From: Paenibacillus sp. MMS18-CY102
GTDB lineage: Bacteria; Bacillota; Bacilli; Paenibacillales; Paenibacillaceae
DNA length: 64,000 nt
Assembly: GCF_009789195.1 (NCBI RefSeq)
Contig: NZ_WSTC01000013.1
Location: 62,001-126,000, forward strand
Direction of reading: 5' to 3'
Below are positions 19,430 to 27,769 of the stretch, one piece after another. Each line of letters begins with the position of its first letter. Positions within the stretch are counted from its first letter, which is position 1. The notes under the pieces were generated by a model, which was not told the DNA's origin, did no database searches, and was given only the letters and a program-made list of their open reading frames with translations. A program made the position numbers and the translations under genes.

Positions 19430-20422
19430 ATGAGCTTTCCAACGGTTAGGCATCGCCGCCTTCGCGGATCTGCAGCGCTGCGCAGCATGGTTCGCGAAAC
19501 GATTTTGACAGTGAATGATTTTATATATCCGATCTTTGTAACCCATGGCACGAATGTGAAGGATGAAATTTCGTCCATGCCGGGTGTTTACCACTTCTCG
19601 ATGGATCGCCTGGAGGAAGAGATTCGTGAGGTTGTCAGCCTCGGCATTCCGTCGATCCTGCTATTCGGCGTACCGGCTAGCAAGGATGCGATTGGCTCCT
19701 CGGCTTATGACCACAATGGCATCGTACAGGAAGCGACGCGTGCGATCAAAGAATGGGCGCCAGAGCTTGTCGTTATTGCGGATACGTGCTTGTGCCAATT
19801 TACGGACCATGGCCATTGCGGCGTTGTTCATGTGCATGAGCCTACAGGCATTGCCGAAGTAGATAATGACCAGTCGTTGGAACTGCTCGTGAAAACGGCC
19901 GTTTCCCAAGCGGAGGCAGGCGCTGATATTATTGCCCCTTCCAACATGATGGATGGCTTCGTTTCCGCCATTCGCGAAGGATTGGACGCTGCAGGCTACT
20001 CGAACGTGCCGATTATGTCCTACTCCGTCAAATATGCTTCTGCCTTCTATGGCCCGTTCCGTGATGCGGCGCATTCAGCGCCGCAGTTTGGTGACCGGAA
20101 GACGTACCAGATGGACCCAGCCAATGCGCGGGAAGCTCTTCGCGAAGCGGAGTCGGATGTGCTGGAAGGCGCTGATTTCCTGATGGTCAAGCCAGCGCTT
20201 GCTTACTTGGACATCGTGCGTACGTTGAAGGATCAATTCGATTTGCCGCTCGTTGCGTATAACGTGAGTGCGGAGTATTCGATGGTGAAGGCAGCAGCGG
20301 CGAACGGCTGGCTTAATGAGCGGGCAATCGTATTAGAGACGCTGACAGGCATGAAACGAGCTGGCGCTGATTTGATCATGACGTATCATGCCAAAGATGC
20401 AGCGCGCTGGCTGCAAGGCTAA
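19430..20422 (+). CDS. hemB: Delta-aminolevulinic acid dehydratase (porphobilinogen synthase)
   Basis: A 330-residue enzyme that condenses two aminolevulinate molecules. The two active-site lysines are Lys201 ([16 protein letters not shown]) and Lys254 ([12 protein letters not shown]). The zinc-binding cysteines Cys120, Cys122 and Cys130 are present ([14 protein letters not shown]), so this is the zinc-dependent form. The ATG at 19430 has GCAGGAGG. A 93-base gap precedes it and contains a lone TATAAT (19365-19370), but no -35, so I treat it as part of the hem operon. Confidence 0.97.
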   Translation: MSFPTVRHRRLRGSAALRSMVRETILTVNDFIYPIFVTHGTNVKDEISSMPGVYHFSMDRLEEEIREVVSLGIPSILLFGVPASKDAIGSSAYDHNGIVQEATRAIKEWAPELVVIADTCLCQFTDHGHCGVVHVHEPTGIAEVDNDQSLELLVKTAVSQAEAGADIIAPSNMMDGFVSAIREGLDAAGYSNVPIMSYSVKYASAFYGPFRDAAHSAPQFGDRKTYQMDPANAREALREAESDVLEGADFLMVKPALAYLDIVRTLKDQFDLPLVAYNVSAEYSMVKAAAANGWLNERAIVLETLTGMKRAGADLIMTYHAKDAARWLQG

Positions 20423-20462
20423 GCCTGCTTTGGCGGCATTCGGATAGAAGGAGACGATAACG

Positions 20463-21773
20463 ATGAGCCAAACGATCGATCCCAATCGCCAGCGGAAGGA
20501 CGAGCGCTCGAAAGCGGCGTTTGAAGTGGCGAAGCAATACATTCCCGGGGGCGTTAACAGTCCTGTTCGGGCATTTAAATCTGTCGGCTTAACGCCGGTT
20601 TATATGGAGCGCGGAAGCGGTTCCCGTGTTTATGACATCGACGGCAACAGCTATCTCGATTACGTTGCTTCCTGGGGGCCGCTTATTATGGGCCATGCCC
20701 ATCCCGAGGTTGTAGAAGCGATTAAACGTACGGCTGAGAACGGGACGAGCTTCGGCGCGCCGACTGAGCTGGAGACGTTAATGGCCCAGCTGGTATGTGA
20801 GCGCGTGCCATCCGCGGACATTGTGCGCATGGTAAACTCGGGCACAGAAGCAACGATGAGCGCTTTGCGTTTGGCGAGAGGCTATACGAAGCGGAGCAAG
20901 ATTTTGAAATTCGAAGGCTCCTATCACGGCCATGCGGACAGCTTGCTTATTAAAGCGGGTTCGGGCGTTGCTACACTAGGCTTGCCGGACAGTCCAGGCG
21001 TACCGGAGAGCGTAGCGACCCACACGATTACAGTGCCTTACAATGACATTGAATCGGTCAAATTGGCTTTCGAGAAGTTCGGCGAGCAAATCGCCTGCGT
21101 CATCGTAGAGCCGATCGCGGGCAACATGGGTGTCGTACCGCCGTTGCCGGGCTTCCTGCAAGGTTTGCGTGACGTGACGGAGCAGTACGGCAGCCTGCTT
21201 ATTTTCGACGAAGTTATGACCGGGTTCCGTGTTCATTATCACTGCGCACAAGGGCTTTATGGCGTTACGCCGGATTTGACATGTTTAGGCAAAGTCATCG
21301 GCGGCGGCCTCCCTGTTGGCGCATACGCTGGACGCCGTGATTTGATGGAGCAAATGGCGCCTGCGGGCCCCATCTATCAAGCGGGCACTTTGTCCGGCAA
21401 TCCGCTCGCGATGGCAGCAGGCTACACGACGCTGAAGCTGATGACGCCGGAAGTGTATGAACGGCTGGAGCGGCTATCGGTTAGGCTACAGCTTGGCTTC
21501 GAGTCCAATGCAGCGAAGCTTGGCGTAGCGAGCACGATTAACCGCGTAGGTTCGATGGTATGCCCATTCTTCACTGACACGCATGTCATTAACTTCGACA
21601 CGGCCAAAACGTCTGATCTTGAGAAGTTTAAGAAGTATTTTGGCGCAATGCTGGATCTCGGCGTAAGCGTAGCCCCTTCACAATTCGAGGGCATGTTCGT
21701 CTCTGGCGTTCATACGGAAGCGGACATCGATTTCACGATTGAGGCGCATGCTGAAGCGCTTAGCCGTTTATAG
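20463..21773 (+). CDS. hemL: Glutamate-1-semialdehyde 2,1-aminomutase
   Basis: A 436-residue PLP enzyme that turns glutamate semialdehyde into 5-aminolevulinate, the step after HemA. Lys277 in [17 protein letters not shown] binds [19 protein letters not shown] binds the phosphate, and [11 protein letters not shown] carries the conserved Asp. Length fits. It follows hemB by 40 bases with AAGGAG before the ATG. As in Bacillus subtilis it closes the core hem set. Confidence 0.97.
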   Translation: MSQTIDPNRQRKDERSKAAFEVAKQYIPGGVNSPVRAFKSVGLTPVYMERGSGSRVYDIDGNSYLDYVASWGPLIMGHAHPEVVEAIKRTAENGTSFGAPTELETLMAQLVCERVPSADIVRMVNSGTEATMSALRLARGYTKRSKILKFEGSYHGHADSLLIKAGSGVATLGLPDSPGVPESVATHTITVPYNDIESVKLAFEKFGEQIACVIVEPIAGNMGVVPPLPGFLQGLRDVTEQYGSLLIFDEVMTGFRVHYHCAQGLYGVTPDLTCLGKVIGGGLPVGAYAGRRDLMEQMAPAGPIYQAGTLSGNPLAMAAGYTTLKLMTPEVYERLERLSVRLQLGFESNAAKLGVASTINRVGSMVCPFFTDTHVINFDTAKTSDLEKFKKYFGAMLDLGVSVAPSQFEGMFVSGVHTEADIDFTIEAHAEALSRL

Positions 21774-21775
21774 AG

Positions 21776-22768
21776 ATGGCGAATCCGTCGACGTTTGATT
21801 GGAAGAAGGGTGCCGTTCGGGAAGGCCGCAAGCTCATTCTTACAAGGAGTGGCTGTAGTAGGCCGCTATCGGAGAGTTGGCCGCAAGCGGGCAGCCGTCC
21901 GCATGATATTAAGCTTTGGCTGCAGCAGCAGGAATGGTTTCCGCTCAAATGGGTGAATTTGCTGTTTTCCGTTGGCGGCATTCAGCAGGATGGAGAGCGA
22001 ATTGTGCTCGATGCGTTCCCTCCTGCCGATCTGGACAAGGATCCGCTCTATCGCCTTGCATCCGAGGGGGCAGCTGTACAGGCTCTCGCGGCTTGCCGCG
22101 TGCTGTATGAGGATGATAGCGTGCTTGTCATGCATAAGCCTACTGGCGTGCCTGTACATGCATCGAAGCCTGGAGAGCGCGGTACATTGGATGAGGCTGC
22201 AGCAAGGCATATGCTGAAGAAGGGGGATCCCCTTCCGGTTCGGCATATCCATCGGCTGGACAATGAAACGTCTGGCCCTGTGCTGTACAGCAAGCATGAT
22301 CTTGCTCAGTTAAGGCTGGATGAAGCGATGCGCCAGAAGGCGATTGAGCGCGTCTATCTCGCTTTTGTGCAAGGGAAGATTAGCAAGCCCAGAGGCGTTA
22401 TTAATGCGCCGATCGGCCGCGATCGTAAGCAATCATCACGCCGGTGCGTCACTCATAACGGTGATCCCGCGGTCACCCGCTATGAAACGATGGAACGTTA
22501 TCCCAAAGCGACGCTAGTTCGAATACGGCTTGAGACGGGACGAACGCATCAGATTCGTGTTCACATGAGCTATCTAGGCCATCCTTTAATCGGTGATTCG
22601 CTTTATGGCGGTGAAACTGTTCTATTGAAGCATCAAGCGCTGCATGGCGAAATGCTGGTGTTTAATCATCCGCTGCACGGTGCGCCGATTAAAGTGCAAT
22701 CCCCGTTGCCAGAATGGCATTCACTGCTAAAACATACGTTATCTGAACCATCATCTCCTTGGTTATAA
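21776..22768 (+). CDS. RluA-family pseudouridine synthase
   Basis: A 330-residue enzyme that isomerises uridine to pseudouridine in rRNA or tRNA. The catalytic Asp162 is in HRLDNETSGPVLYSK. The other RluA motifs follow: VYLAFVQGK, then RLETGRTHQIRVHMSYLGHPLIGDSLYGG. The N-terminal 90 residues look like a degenerate S4-type RNA-binding part. It begins two bases after the hemL stop, so it belongs to the hem transcript although its job is unrelated. Target position in RNA cannot be read from the sequence. Confidence 0.93.
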   Translation: MANPSTFDWKKGAVREGRKLILTRSGCSRPLSESWPQAGSRPHDIKLWLQQQEWFPLKWVNLLFSVGGIQQDGERIVLDAFPPADLDKDPLYRLASEGAAVQALAACRVLYEDDSVLVMHKPTGVPVHASKPGERGTLDEAAARHMLKKGDPLPVRHIHRLDNETSGPVLYSKHDLAQLRLDEAMRQKAIERVYLAFVQGKISKPRGVINAPIGRDRKQSSRRCVTHNGDPAVTRYETMERYPKATLVRIRLETGRTHQIRVHMSYLGHPLIGDSLYGGETVLLKHQALHGEMLVFNHPLHGAPIKVQSPLPEWHSLLKHTLSEPSSPWL

Positions 22769-22774
22769 ATAGAA

Positions 22775-22806
22775 GGCCGTTCCTTAATGGAACGGCTTTC
22801 TTGTTT
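22775..22806 (+). terminator. Terminator of the hem operon
   Basis: GCCGTTCC pairs with GGAACGGC around six bases, followed by TTTCTTGTTTT. Confidence 0.85.
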
Positions 22807-22832
22807 TCTGGCATATGCTGTGAATTTCATAG

Positions 22833-22861
22833 TCATGCTCTATGCGCCCTTGCCATATGAT
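22833..22861 (+). promoter_or_regulatory. Candidate sigma-E promoter for spoVID
   Basis: TCATGCT and CATATGAT are separated by 14 bases. The -10 keeps CATA and the last T of the sigma-E consensus and the -35 matches 5 of 7. Bacillus subtilis spoVID is a sigma-E gene, which supports the call. Confidence 0.45.
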
Positions 22862-22916
22862 AGGTATTGGATGAGAAGATAGCCCAAGCATGCAAGGTGG
22901 AAGGGAGGACTGGAGC

Positions 22917-24416
22917 GTGCCGGATCAAACGAGCGGATTGCGCTTTGATGTGTATGAACGCGTCCATTTGCCAGATGAGGTTGCAGCGATTGAGGAGCTA
23001 GAGGAGATTGAGCTTGTTCCCCGCATTCAAGTCGTTCAACAAGGTGAGCAAGCATTATTAAAGGGCCAGCTGCTGCTGACAGGCGTTTATCGTTCACAGC
23101 ATGATTTGCAGCAGCCACAATCACTTGAGCATTGGATTCCGGTCGAAATTACGTTGCCGATGAATCGGGTGCAGAGCATTGCGGACATCTCGGTTGAAAT
23201 CGATCATTTTGATGTCGACCTGCTGTCAGCTCGGACGTTGAATATTACAGGCATTCTGTCCCTGCACGGCATTCAGGTGGAGCAACAAGAGGATGTACAG
23301 CAGGGGTGGCGTGATGAGGAGCCGATTACGGTCGTGCATCGCCGTGAGGCGGAGCCCCCCGCTCCCGTAGAGGAAAATTGGCAATCACGGTATGATAGCC
23401 CTGAGGTGCCGTTCGTACAGGCGCAGCAGGATGACTACGGACAGGCTGAGACGTGGACGGTACAGCCAGATGGGCAGGGTGAAGCAGCGTTCCAGCCACC
23501 GCCACCACAGCAATATCCGCCGCCTTGGACGCAATCTTATTACCAGCCTCAAGGAAGGCCTGAGCTAGAAGCGAGTTGGCATTCGCCGACCCCTAGCGCT
23601 ATTCCAGAGAACGAACCGATTCATGAGCGGGAGCAAACGCCGCCTGTTATCAATTGGTCAGCATTCGCGACACAGCATCCGATCGAGCAAGTGGAGGAGC
23701 CGGCAGCGGAAGCGGTGGAGTTCATCGAACGGCTGGATCCATGGGCGCCCTCCACAGCAGCGGCCGAAGCCGAAGAGGAGCCAGTTAATCGTGGGGCTTT
23801 CGCAAATGCGAATGTGCCGCAGCAGTATGGCGATATCGCGCTTCCATCTGCACGAGAGGATTCATTTGAGGTGGCGGGACCGGAGGGAATCGATAACGAG
23901 CGGTCGATTTCATCGCCGTCTCCGTGGCCATCTGCGGATCAGGAGCCAGCGCTTTCTTCCGGTGCGGCAGCAGAGCTGTCACCTTCGCCATTAGCAGGCA
24001 TTGCAGATGTGAGGCAGCAACAGGATGCGGAAGCTGAGCGCAAGGAATTGAAGGTTGCATTCGGCCGCAAGCGTGCGGAGGAAGTGCCGATTGAGAAAGA
24101 GCCTGTCGGGTTTCGCTCGTTGCTTCAATCATCCCGCCGTGAGCAGGAAGCTCGCGAGGCGTCTGATTTGGCTAATGCGGCGGCTAAGGAGCCATCGCGT
24201 GTGACGACAGGGGATGAGATCGAGTGGAAAACGTTGTTCTTAGGCAAGCTGGCCGATGAGCAAGGGTTCCGTAAAGTAAGGATGTGCATTGTGCAGCGCG
24301 AGGAAACGCTAGAAGATATTGCGGAGCGGTATGGGAAAAACTCGCGGGAGATTTCGCTCCATAACCGGCTGCAGGACCAGATCATTATTGAAGGGCAAGT
24401 GCTTTATATCCCTTAA
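22917..24416 (+). CDS. spoVID: Stage VI sporulation protein D (SpoVID-like)
   Basis: A 499-residue spore coat morphogenetic protein. The N-terminal 130 residues form a beta-rich domain (LRFDVYERVHLPDEV, then GQLLLTGVYR and WIPVEITLPMNRV), as in SpoVID. The middle, about 145-440, is a low-complexity region rich in Glu, Gln, Pro and Ala. The last 45 residues are a LysM domain (IVQREETLEDIAERYG, ending IIEGQVLYIP). In Bacillus subtilis SpoVID lets the coat wrap round the forespore and binds SafA. The frame starts at an ATG at 22890 without a ribosome site; GGGAGG at 22903-22908 points to the GTG at 22917. Position before valS and folC agrees with the Bacillus order. Confidence 0.9.
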   Translation: MPDQTSGLRFDVYERVHLPDEVAAIEELEEIELVPRIQVVQQGEQALLKGQLLLTGVYRSQHDLQQPQSLEHWIPVEITLPMNRVQSIADISVEIDHFDVDLLSARTLNITGILSLHGIQVEQQEDVQQGWRDEEPITVVHRREAEPPAPVEENWQSRYDSPEVPFVQAQQDDYGQAETWTVQPDGQGEAAFQPPPPQQYPPPWTQSYYQPQGRPELEASWHSPTPSAIPENEPIHEREQTPPVINWSAFATQHPIEQVEEPAAEAVEFIERLDPWAPSTAAAEAEEEPVNRGAFANANVPQQYGDIALPSAREDSFEVAGPEGIDNERSISSPSPWPSADQEPALSSGAAAELSPSPLAGIADVRQQQDAEAERKELKVAFGRKRAEEVPIEKEPVGFRSLLQSSRREQEAREASDLANAAAKEPSRVTTGDEIEWKTLFLGKLADEQGFRKVRMCIVQREETLEDIAERYGKNSREISLHNRLQDQIIIEGQVLYIP

Positions 24417-24462
24417 TTTTGCCCGCACTGCCCTTATTGCTTGGATGGCTCATATGAATGTG

Positions 24463-24512
24463 AAAAGGCGCTGCCAATCGCTCACGAAGAAGAGCGGCTG
24501 GCAGCGCCTTTG
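24463..24512. terminator. Bidirectional terminator between convergent genes
   Basis: A stem of about 20 bp with two mismatches (AAAGGCGCTGCC arm, GGCAGCGCCTTT arm, loop near 24484-24491) lies between spoVID and the minus-strand gene. It has T-rich ends on both strands and should stop both transcripts. Confidence 0.85.
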
Positions 24513-24516
24513 TTGG

Positions 24517-24855
24517 CTACGGATTTACGGATTTAATTTGTTTAACAATTTCAAGGCGTTGGCGTTTGAGCTCCCACATTTGCAGCTGGATGCTCTTCAT
24601 GTACGTTTCGTTTTGGGAATGGGAGCGCATTTCATCGAACAGGCCGAGCAGCTTCTGGTTGATTTGGTCAAATTGTCCCCATAGCTGGCGTTTCAACTGC
24701 TTTTCTTGAAGTGATTTTATATATTCATCCTTGCGGGACAACTGCTTAAGGATCGATTGCTGCCACTCTAGATCGCCGGCCTGAATCGCATAGTTGTACA
24801 AATCGAGGTGGTCGTTAATCCAAGTTTCGATTTGCTGGTTGACGATTACATTCAT
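24517..24855 (-). CDS. Small uncharacterised helical protein, 112 aa
   Basis: The only complete gene on the minus strand of this window that I accept. The 112-residue product is almost wholly helical and charged (LEWQQSILKQLSRKDEYIK, then LQMWELKRQRLEIVKQIK) and likely forms a coiled coil; it is rich in Gln, Leu and Lys and has no cysteine. It has a minus-strand promoter and shares a bidirectional terminator with spoVID, both good signs of a real gene. The ribosome site is weak (GGGTGATG). I do not recognise the family. Its place between spoVID and mutS2 could hint at sporulation, but nothing in the sequence shows that. Confidence 0.75.
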   Translation of the reverse strand: MNVIVNQQIETWINDHLDLYNYAIQAGDLEWQQSILKQLSRKDEYIKSLQEKQLKRQLWGQFDQINQKLLGLFDEMRSHSQNETYMKSIQLQMWELKRQRLEIVKQIKSVNP

Positions 24856-24898
24856 CTCGCATCACCCACGGGGTTTTAATATGGTTTATATACCGAGT

Positions 24899-24926
24899 AT
24901 TATACTAGGTTTTTAGGGGAATACAA
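24899..24926 (-). promoter_or_regulatory. Minus-strand promoter for the 112-aa gene
   Basis: On the minus strand TTGTAT (24926-24921) and TATAAT (24904-24899) lie 16 bases apart, 44 bases before the start codon. Confidence 0.55.
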
Positions 24927-24962
24927 TCTTTTTTTTGCACAAAAAATCCGGCTGCTTGTCCC

Positions 24963-24992
24963 TTGACTTTTAGGAGAAGCGGCGGTTAAGAT
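24963..24992 (+). promoter_or_regulatory. Promoter-like pair before the structured region
   Basis: TTGACT and TAAGAT are 18 bases apart on the + strand. Transcription from here would run into the foldable region and the terminator at 25226-25252. Confidence 0.45.
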
Positions 24993-24998
24993 AAATGA

Positions 24999-25252
24999 GA
25001 TTTCAATCTATTCATGTCAGGGGAAATTTTAATGATTACTGGTGTTCTTAACTAATCAATTGGATAAATTGCGAAGGGTCTAACCTTTTATCGTAAAATG
25101 GCGCAAAACCTTGTTTTAGCAGGGTTAGTTTTGTGTTGCATGCGATAGGGTTGAATGTTTCGTACCAATTAGTTAAGAACATGAGAGATTTCCGCCTGAA
25201 CGCGACAGTTCCGTTCAGTCCAATCGCCGTGCTCTAGCAGCACGGCTTTTTT
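24999..25252 (+). ncRNA. Candidate structured non-coding RNA
   Basis: The 512-base gap between the minus-strand gene and mutS2 has no ORF I accept but shows strong folding. A 13-bp perfect long-range pair (GTTCTTAACTAAT at 25044-25056 with ATTAGTTAAGAAC at 25168-25180) closes a domain. Inside it CTAACC (25080-25085) pairs with GGTTAG (25123-25128), and AAAAC pairs with GTTTT. A separate hairpin (CTGAACG with CGTTCAG, 25196-25218) precedes an intrinsic terminator at 25226-25252. With the promoter-like pair at 24963 this makes a unit of about 250 bases. Alternatives: a mutS2 leader, or a small palindrome-ended element inserted at 25044-25180. No known RNA family is recognised. Confidence 0.4.
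25226..25252 (+). terminator. Terminator 1 upstream of mutS2
   Basis: GCCGTGCT pairs with AGCACGGC around CTAGC, followed by TTTTTT. Confidence 0.9.
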
Positions 25253-25301
25253 GCGTTTATCGCGCGATTGGATTGGCCATAGGGACGTCGCGGCTGTTTG
25301 G

Positions 25302-25337
25302 GGACGGAACGCTACTCGCGTTTCGTCCTCTTTTTTT
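25302..25337 (+). terminator. Terminator 2 upstream of mutS2
   Basis: GGACGGAACGC pairs with GCGTTTCGTCC (one G-T pair) around TACTC, followed by TCTTTTTTTT. It ends 30 bases before the mutS2 start, too close for a new promoter after it. Confidence 0.85.
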
Positions 25338-25367
25338 TATATTCTCGTAAGGCTGAAAAGGAGCTGT

Positions 25368-27362
25368 ATGGACATGATCAATGAAGCGACAAAACGAATG
25401 CTTGAATTGGACCAGTTGTTAGGGATGGCTGCAGATTTCACGGTATCGCCGGCAGGGCGGCGTTTGGTAGAACGGCATTCGCCGAGTACGGACGGAAGCC
25501 GTGTGCAAGCTTGGCTAGAAGAAACGGAGGAAGCGGCGAGGTTGCTGGCGCTGGGCAGCAGTGTCCCTTTGTCGGCTATGGAAGGGATTGACCTGATCGT
25601 CTCGCTGCTTGGCAAAGGAAAGGTATACGCTGAGCAAGAGCTGCATCAGCTTGGCGTTTGGTTAGCGTCGGTAGCTCATATGAAACGCTATATGGAGAGC
25701 AAGCGGGACGTAGCTCCGCGGATTGCCTCTTATGCCGATTCCATGGACGACTGCCCAGAGCTGCGCAAGGAGCTGGCACGCTGCCTTAGAGGCAATCAAT
25801 TGATGGATGAGGCAAGTGCAGAGCTTGGCCGCATTCGTCGCCAGCTGTACGCATTAGAAGCTAAGATCGAGAAGAAGCTGGAGCAGGCGATGGGCAAATA
25901 CAAGTCGGCGCTGCAAGAATCGATCATCAGCAAACGGCGCGGCCATTATGTGATCGCTGTGAAGCGGGAATTGCGCAAGCAGGTGCCAGGGACTGTCTGG
26001 GACGAATCGGCTAGTGGCCAAACCTTGTTCGTAGAGCCTGTCGATGTCGCCGGGCTTCAACAGGAATGGGATAGCTGGAAGGCGGACGAGGAGCAGGAAT
26101 GCTACACGATAAAAGCGCAGCTCTCCGCCATGGCGGAGGCAAGGACAACAGAGCTCGCATGGAATGTGGATGCGATGGGGTCATTTGATTTCATTACGGC
26201 TCGAGGCAAGCTGTCGCGAACCTACAATGGGCAGAGGCCGAAGCTGAGCTCGGAGCCTGTCATTCGGCTGCGAGGGGCAAAGCACCCCCTTCTGCCAAGT
26301 GAGCACTGCGTTCCGCTCGATATAGAGATGGGATATGATTGGAAGCAACTCATCATTACAGGGCCAAATACCGGCGGCAAGACAGTTGCGCTCAAAACGG
26401 CCGGGCTGCTCGTGCTGCTGCACCAAGCTGGCTTCTTGATTCCGGCGGAAGCAACGAGTGAGCTGGGGCTGTTCCATTGTTTAATGGCCGATCTTGGTGA
26501 CGGGCAAAATATCGAGCAATCGCTCAGTACCTTTTCCGCCCATATGACGAATGTAGCTGCGATGGTCAAAGCGGCTGACCGCCGGACGCTGCTGCTGCTG
26601 GATGAGCTGGCTGCCGGGACCGATCCGGGCGAAGGCATTGCGCTGTCGATTGCGGTGCTGGAGCATTTGCTTTCGCAAGGGGCGCTTGTGGCGGCTACGA
26701 CACATTTTAACGAAATTAAGCGTTATGCAGCCCTGACAGCAGGATGCATGAATGCGAGCATGTCGTTTGATCCCGAGACGCTGCGGCCGCTCCATCGGCT
26801 GATCATTGGGGAAGCTGGCGAAAGCCGGGCATTCGCAGTAGCTAGACGTTTCGGATTGCCGGAAGCGATCGTAGCCAAGGCAGAGGCGATGGCATCGCAA
26901 GCTTCGAAGAATGCCGAACGAAGCTTAATCGACGTAAGCTTGATGGAGGCAGCAATCGAGGCGAATAGAGCGCGCCAGCCAGCGAAATCGGCAGATTCAC
27001 GGGCCAAGGCGAAAAAGCAGGCTCGGCAGGAACAGGCAGAAGGCGGAGAGGAAACGCCGGCCAAACGAAAATCATTTCAAACCGGCGATTGCGTTTGGAT
27101 CTATCCGCTGAAACGAACGGGAATCGTCTATCAGGAGGCTGACGAGCGCGGCAACGTAACCGTGCAGGTGGAGGGGAAAAAGCTCTCGTTCAATCGAAAG
27201 CGGCTATCGCTGTATATTGACCGAAGCGAGCTGTACCCCGGCAGTGATTATGATATGGCGATTGTGTTCGATTCGAAGTCGGATCGGAAGAAACGGCATC
27301 TGATGAGCCGCAAATATGTAAAGGATATACGGATCGAGAATTCGCCTGACACTAGCGAGTAA
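25368..27362 (+). CDS. MutS2-like ATPase lacking the Smr domain
   Basis: A 664-residue MutS-family protein with the MutS2 layout. It has a helical lever/clamp region (about 1-290, with QESIISKRRGHYVIAVKREL and SGQTLFVEPVDV) and an ATPase with Walker A GPNTGGKT at 332-339, Walker B LLLLDELAAGTDP, and the ATTHF switch. Bacillus subtilis MutS2 (785 residues) ends in an Smr nuclease domain. Here the C-terminus stops after a short KOW-like segment (FQTGDCVWIYPLKRTGIVYQ) and a tail, with no LDLRG or HGxG Smr motif. It may be a paralogue with a different role in recombination or ribosome rescue. The frame opens at 25251, but AAAAGGAG favours ATG 25368 (or 25374). Two terminators lie just upstream. 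Confidence 0.85.
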   Translation: MDMINEATKRMLELDQLLGMAADFTVSPAGRRLVERHSPSTDGSRVQAWLEETEEAARLLALGSSVPLSAMEGIDLIVSLLGKGKVYAEQELHQLGVWLASVAHMKRYMESKRDVAPRIASYADSMDDCPELRKELARCLRGNQLMDEASAELGRIRRQLYALEAKIEKKLEQAMGKYKSALQESIISKRRGHYVIAVKRELRKQVPGTVWDESASGQTLFVEPVDVAGLQQEWDSWKADEEQECYTIKAQLSAMAEARTTELAWNVDAMGSFDFITARGKLSRTYNGQRPKLSSEPVIRLRGAKHPLLPSEHCVPLDIEMGYDWKQLIITGPNTGGKTVALKTAGLLVLLHQAGFLIPAEATSELGLFHCLMADLGDGQNIEQSLSTFSAHMTNVAAMVKAADRRTLLLLDELAAGTDPGEGIALSIAVLEHLLSQGALVAATTHFNEIKRYAALTAGCMNASMSFDPETLRPLHRLIIGEAGESRAFAVARRFGLPEAIVAKAEAMASQASKNAERSLIDVSLMEAAIEANRARQPAKSADSRAKAKKQARQEQAEGGEETPAKRKSFQTGDCVWIYPLKRTGIVYQEADERGNVTVQVEGKKLSFNRKRLSLYIDRSELYPGSDYDMAIVFDSKSDRKKRHLMSRKYVKDIRIENSPDTSE

Positions 27363-27372
27363 CCTCTATGCG

Positions 27373-27401
27373 TTGACTTGCGGCGTCAAGAGCAGTATGA
27401 T
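27373..27401 (+). promoter_or_regulatory. Sigma-A promoter for the valS leader
   Basis: TTGACT and TATGAT are exactly 17 bases apart, just after the mutS2 stop. Confidence 0.75.
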
Positions 27402-27469
27402 TACCATATACGCGATCATTCCGCAAGTGATCATTTTTGATCTGGGCGATTGATAGCAAGTCTATATTG

Positions 27470-27739
27470 GCAACAACATGGAAAGGGAAGCGCTGCAGTC
27501 GTGCCTTCAGAGAGCGGAGCCGTTACGCTGAGAGGAACCGCAGGACATTCGACGCCGCGTGTCGCCCCGGAGTTGCCCGGGCTGAACGGTATGCTAATGA
27601 AGCAACCGCTAGGCTCGGCCGGTCACAGCCGTTATCTGTTCAAGTGCCATGCAGTGCGTGAAGCGCATCGATTTGCATGGAATGAAGGTGGTACCACGGA
27701 AGCTAGAACCTTTCGTCCTTTGCGGCGGAAGGTTTTTTT
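27470..27739 (+). promoter_or_regulatory. T-box riboswitch (valine) upstream of valS
   Basis: This leader fills the 407-base gap before valS. The T-box core GAAGGTGGTACCACGG is at 27684-27699, directly before an intrinsic terminator (27707-27739, an 11-bp stem and seven T residues) whose left arm competes with the antiterminator. Upstream, AGAGAGCGG and GCTGAGAGG match the distal Stem I motifs. By alignment in memory with the tyrS leader, the specifier is GTC at 27561-27563 (valine), followed by GCCCCGGAG. Uncharged tRNA-Val would bind both sites and allow valS transcription when valine is short. A small hairpin with a short T-run (27412-27436) precedes it. Confidence 0.85.
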
Positions 27740-27769
27740 ATTTTTTCAACCTGATGGAGGTAGTGTAAG

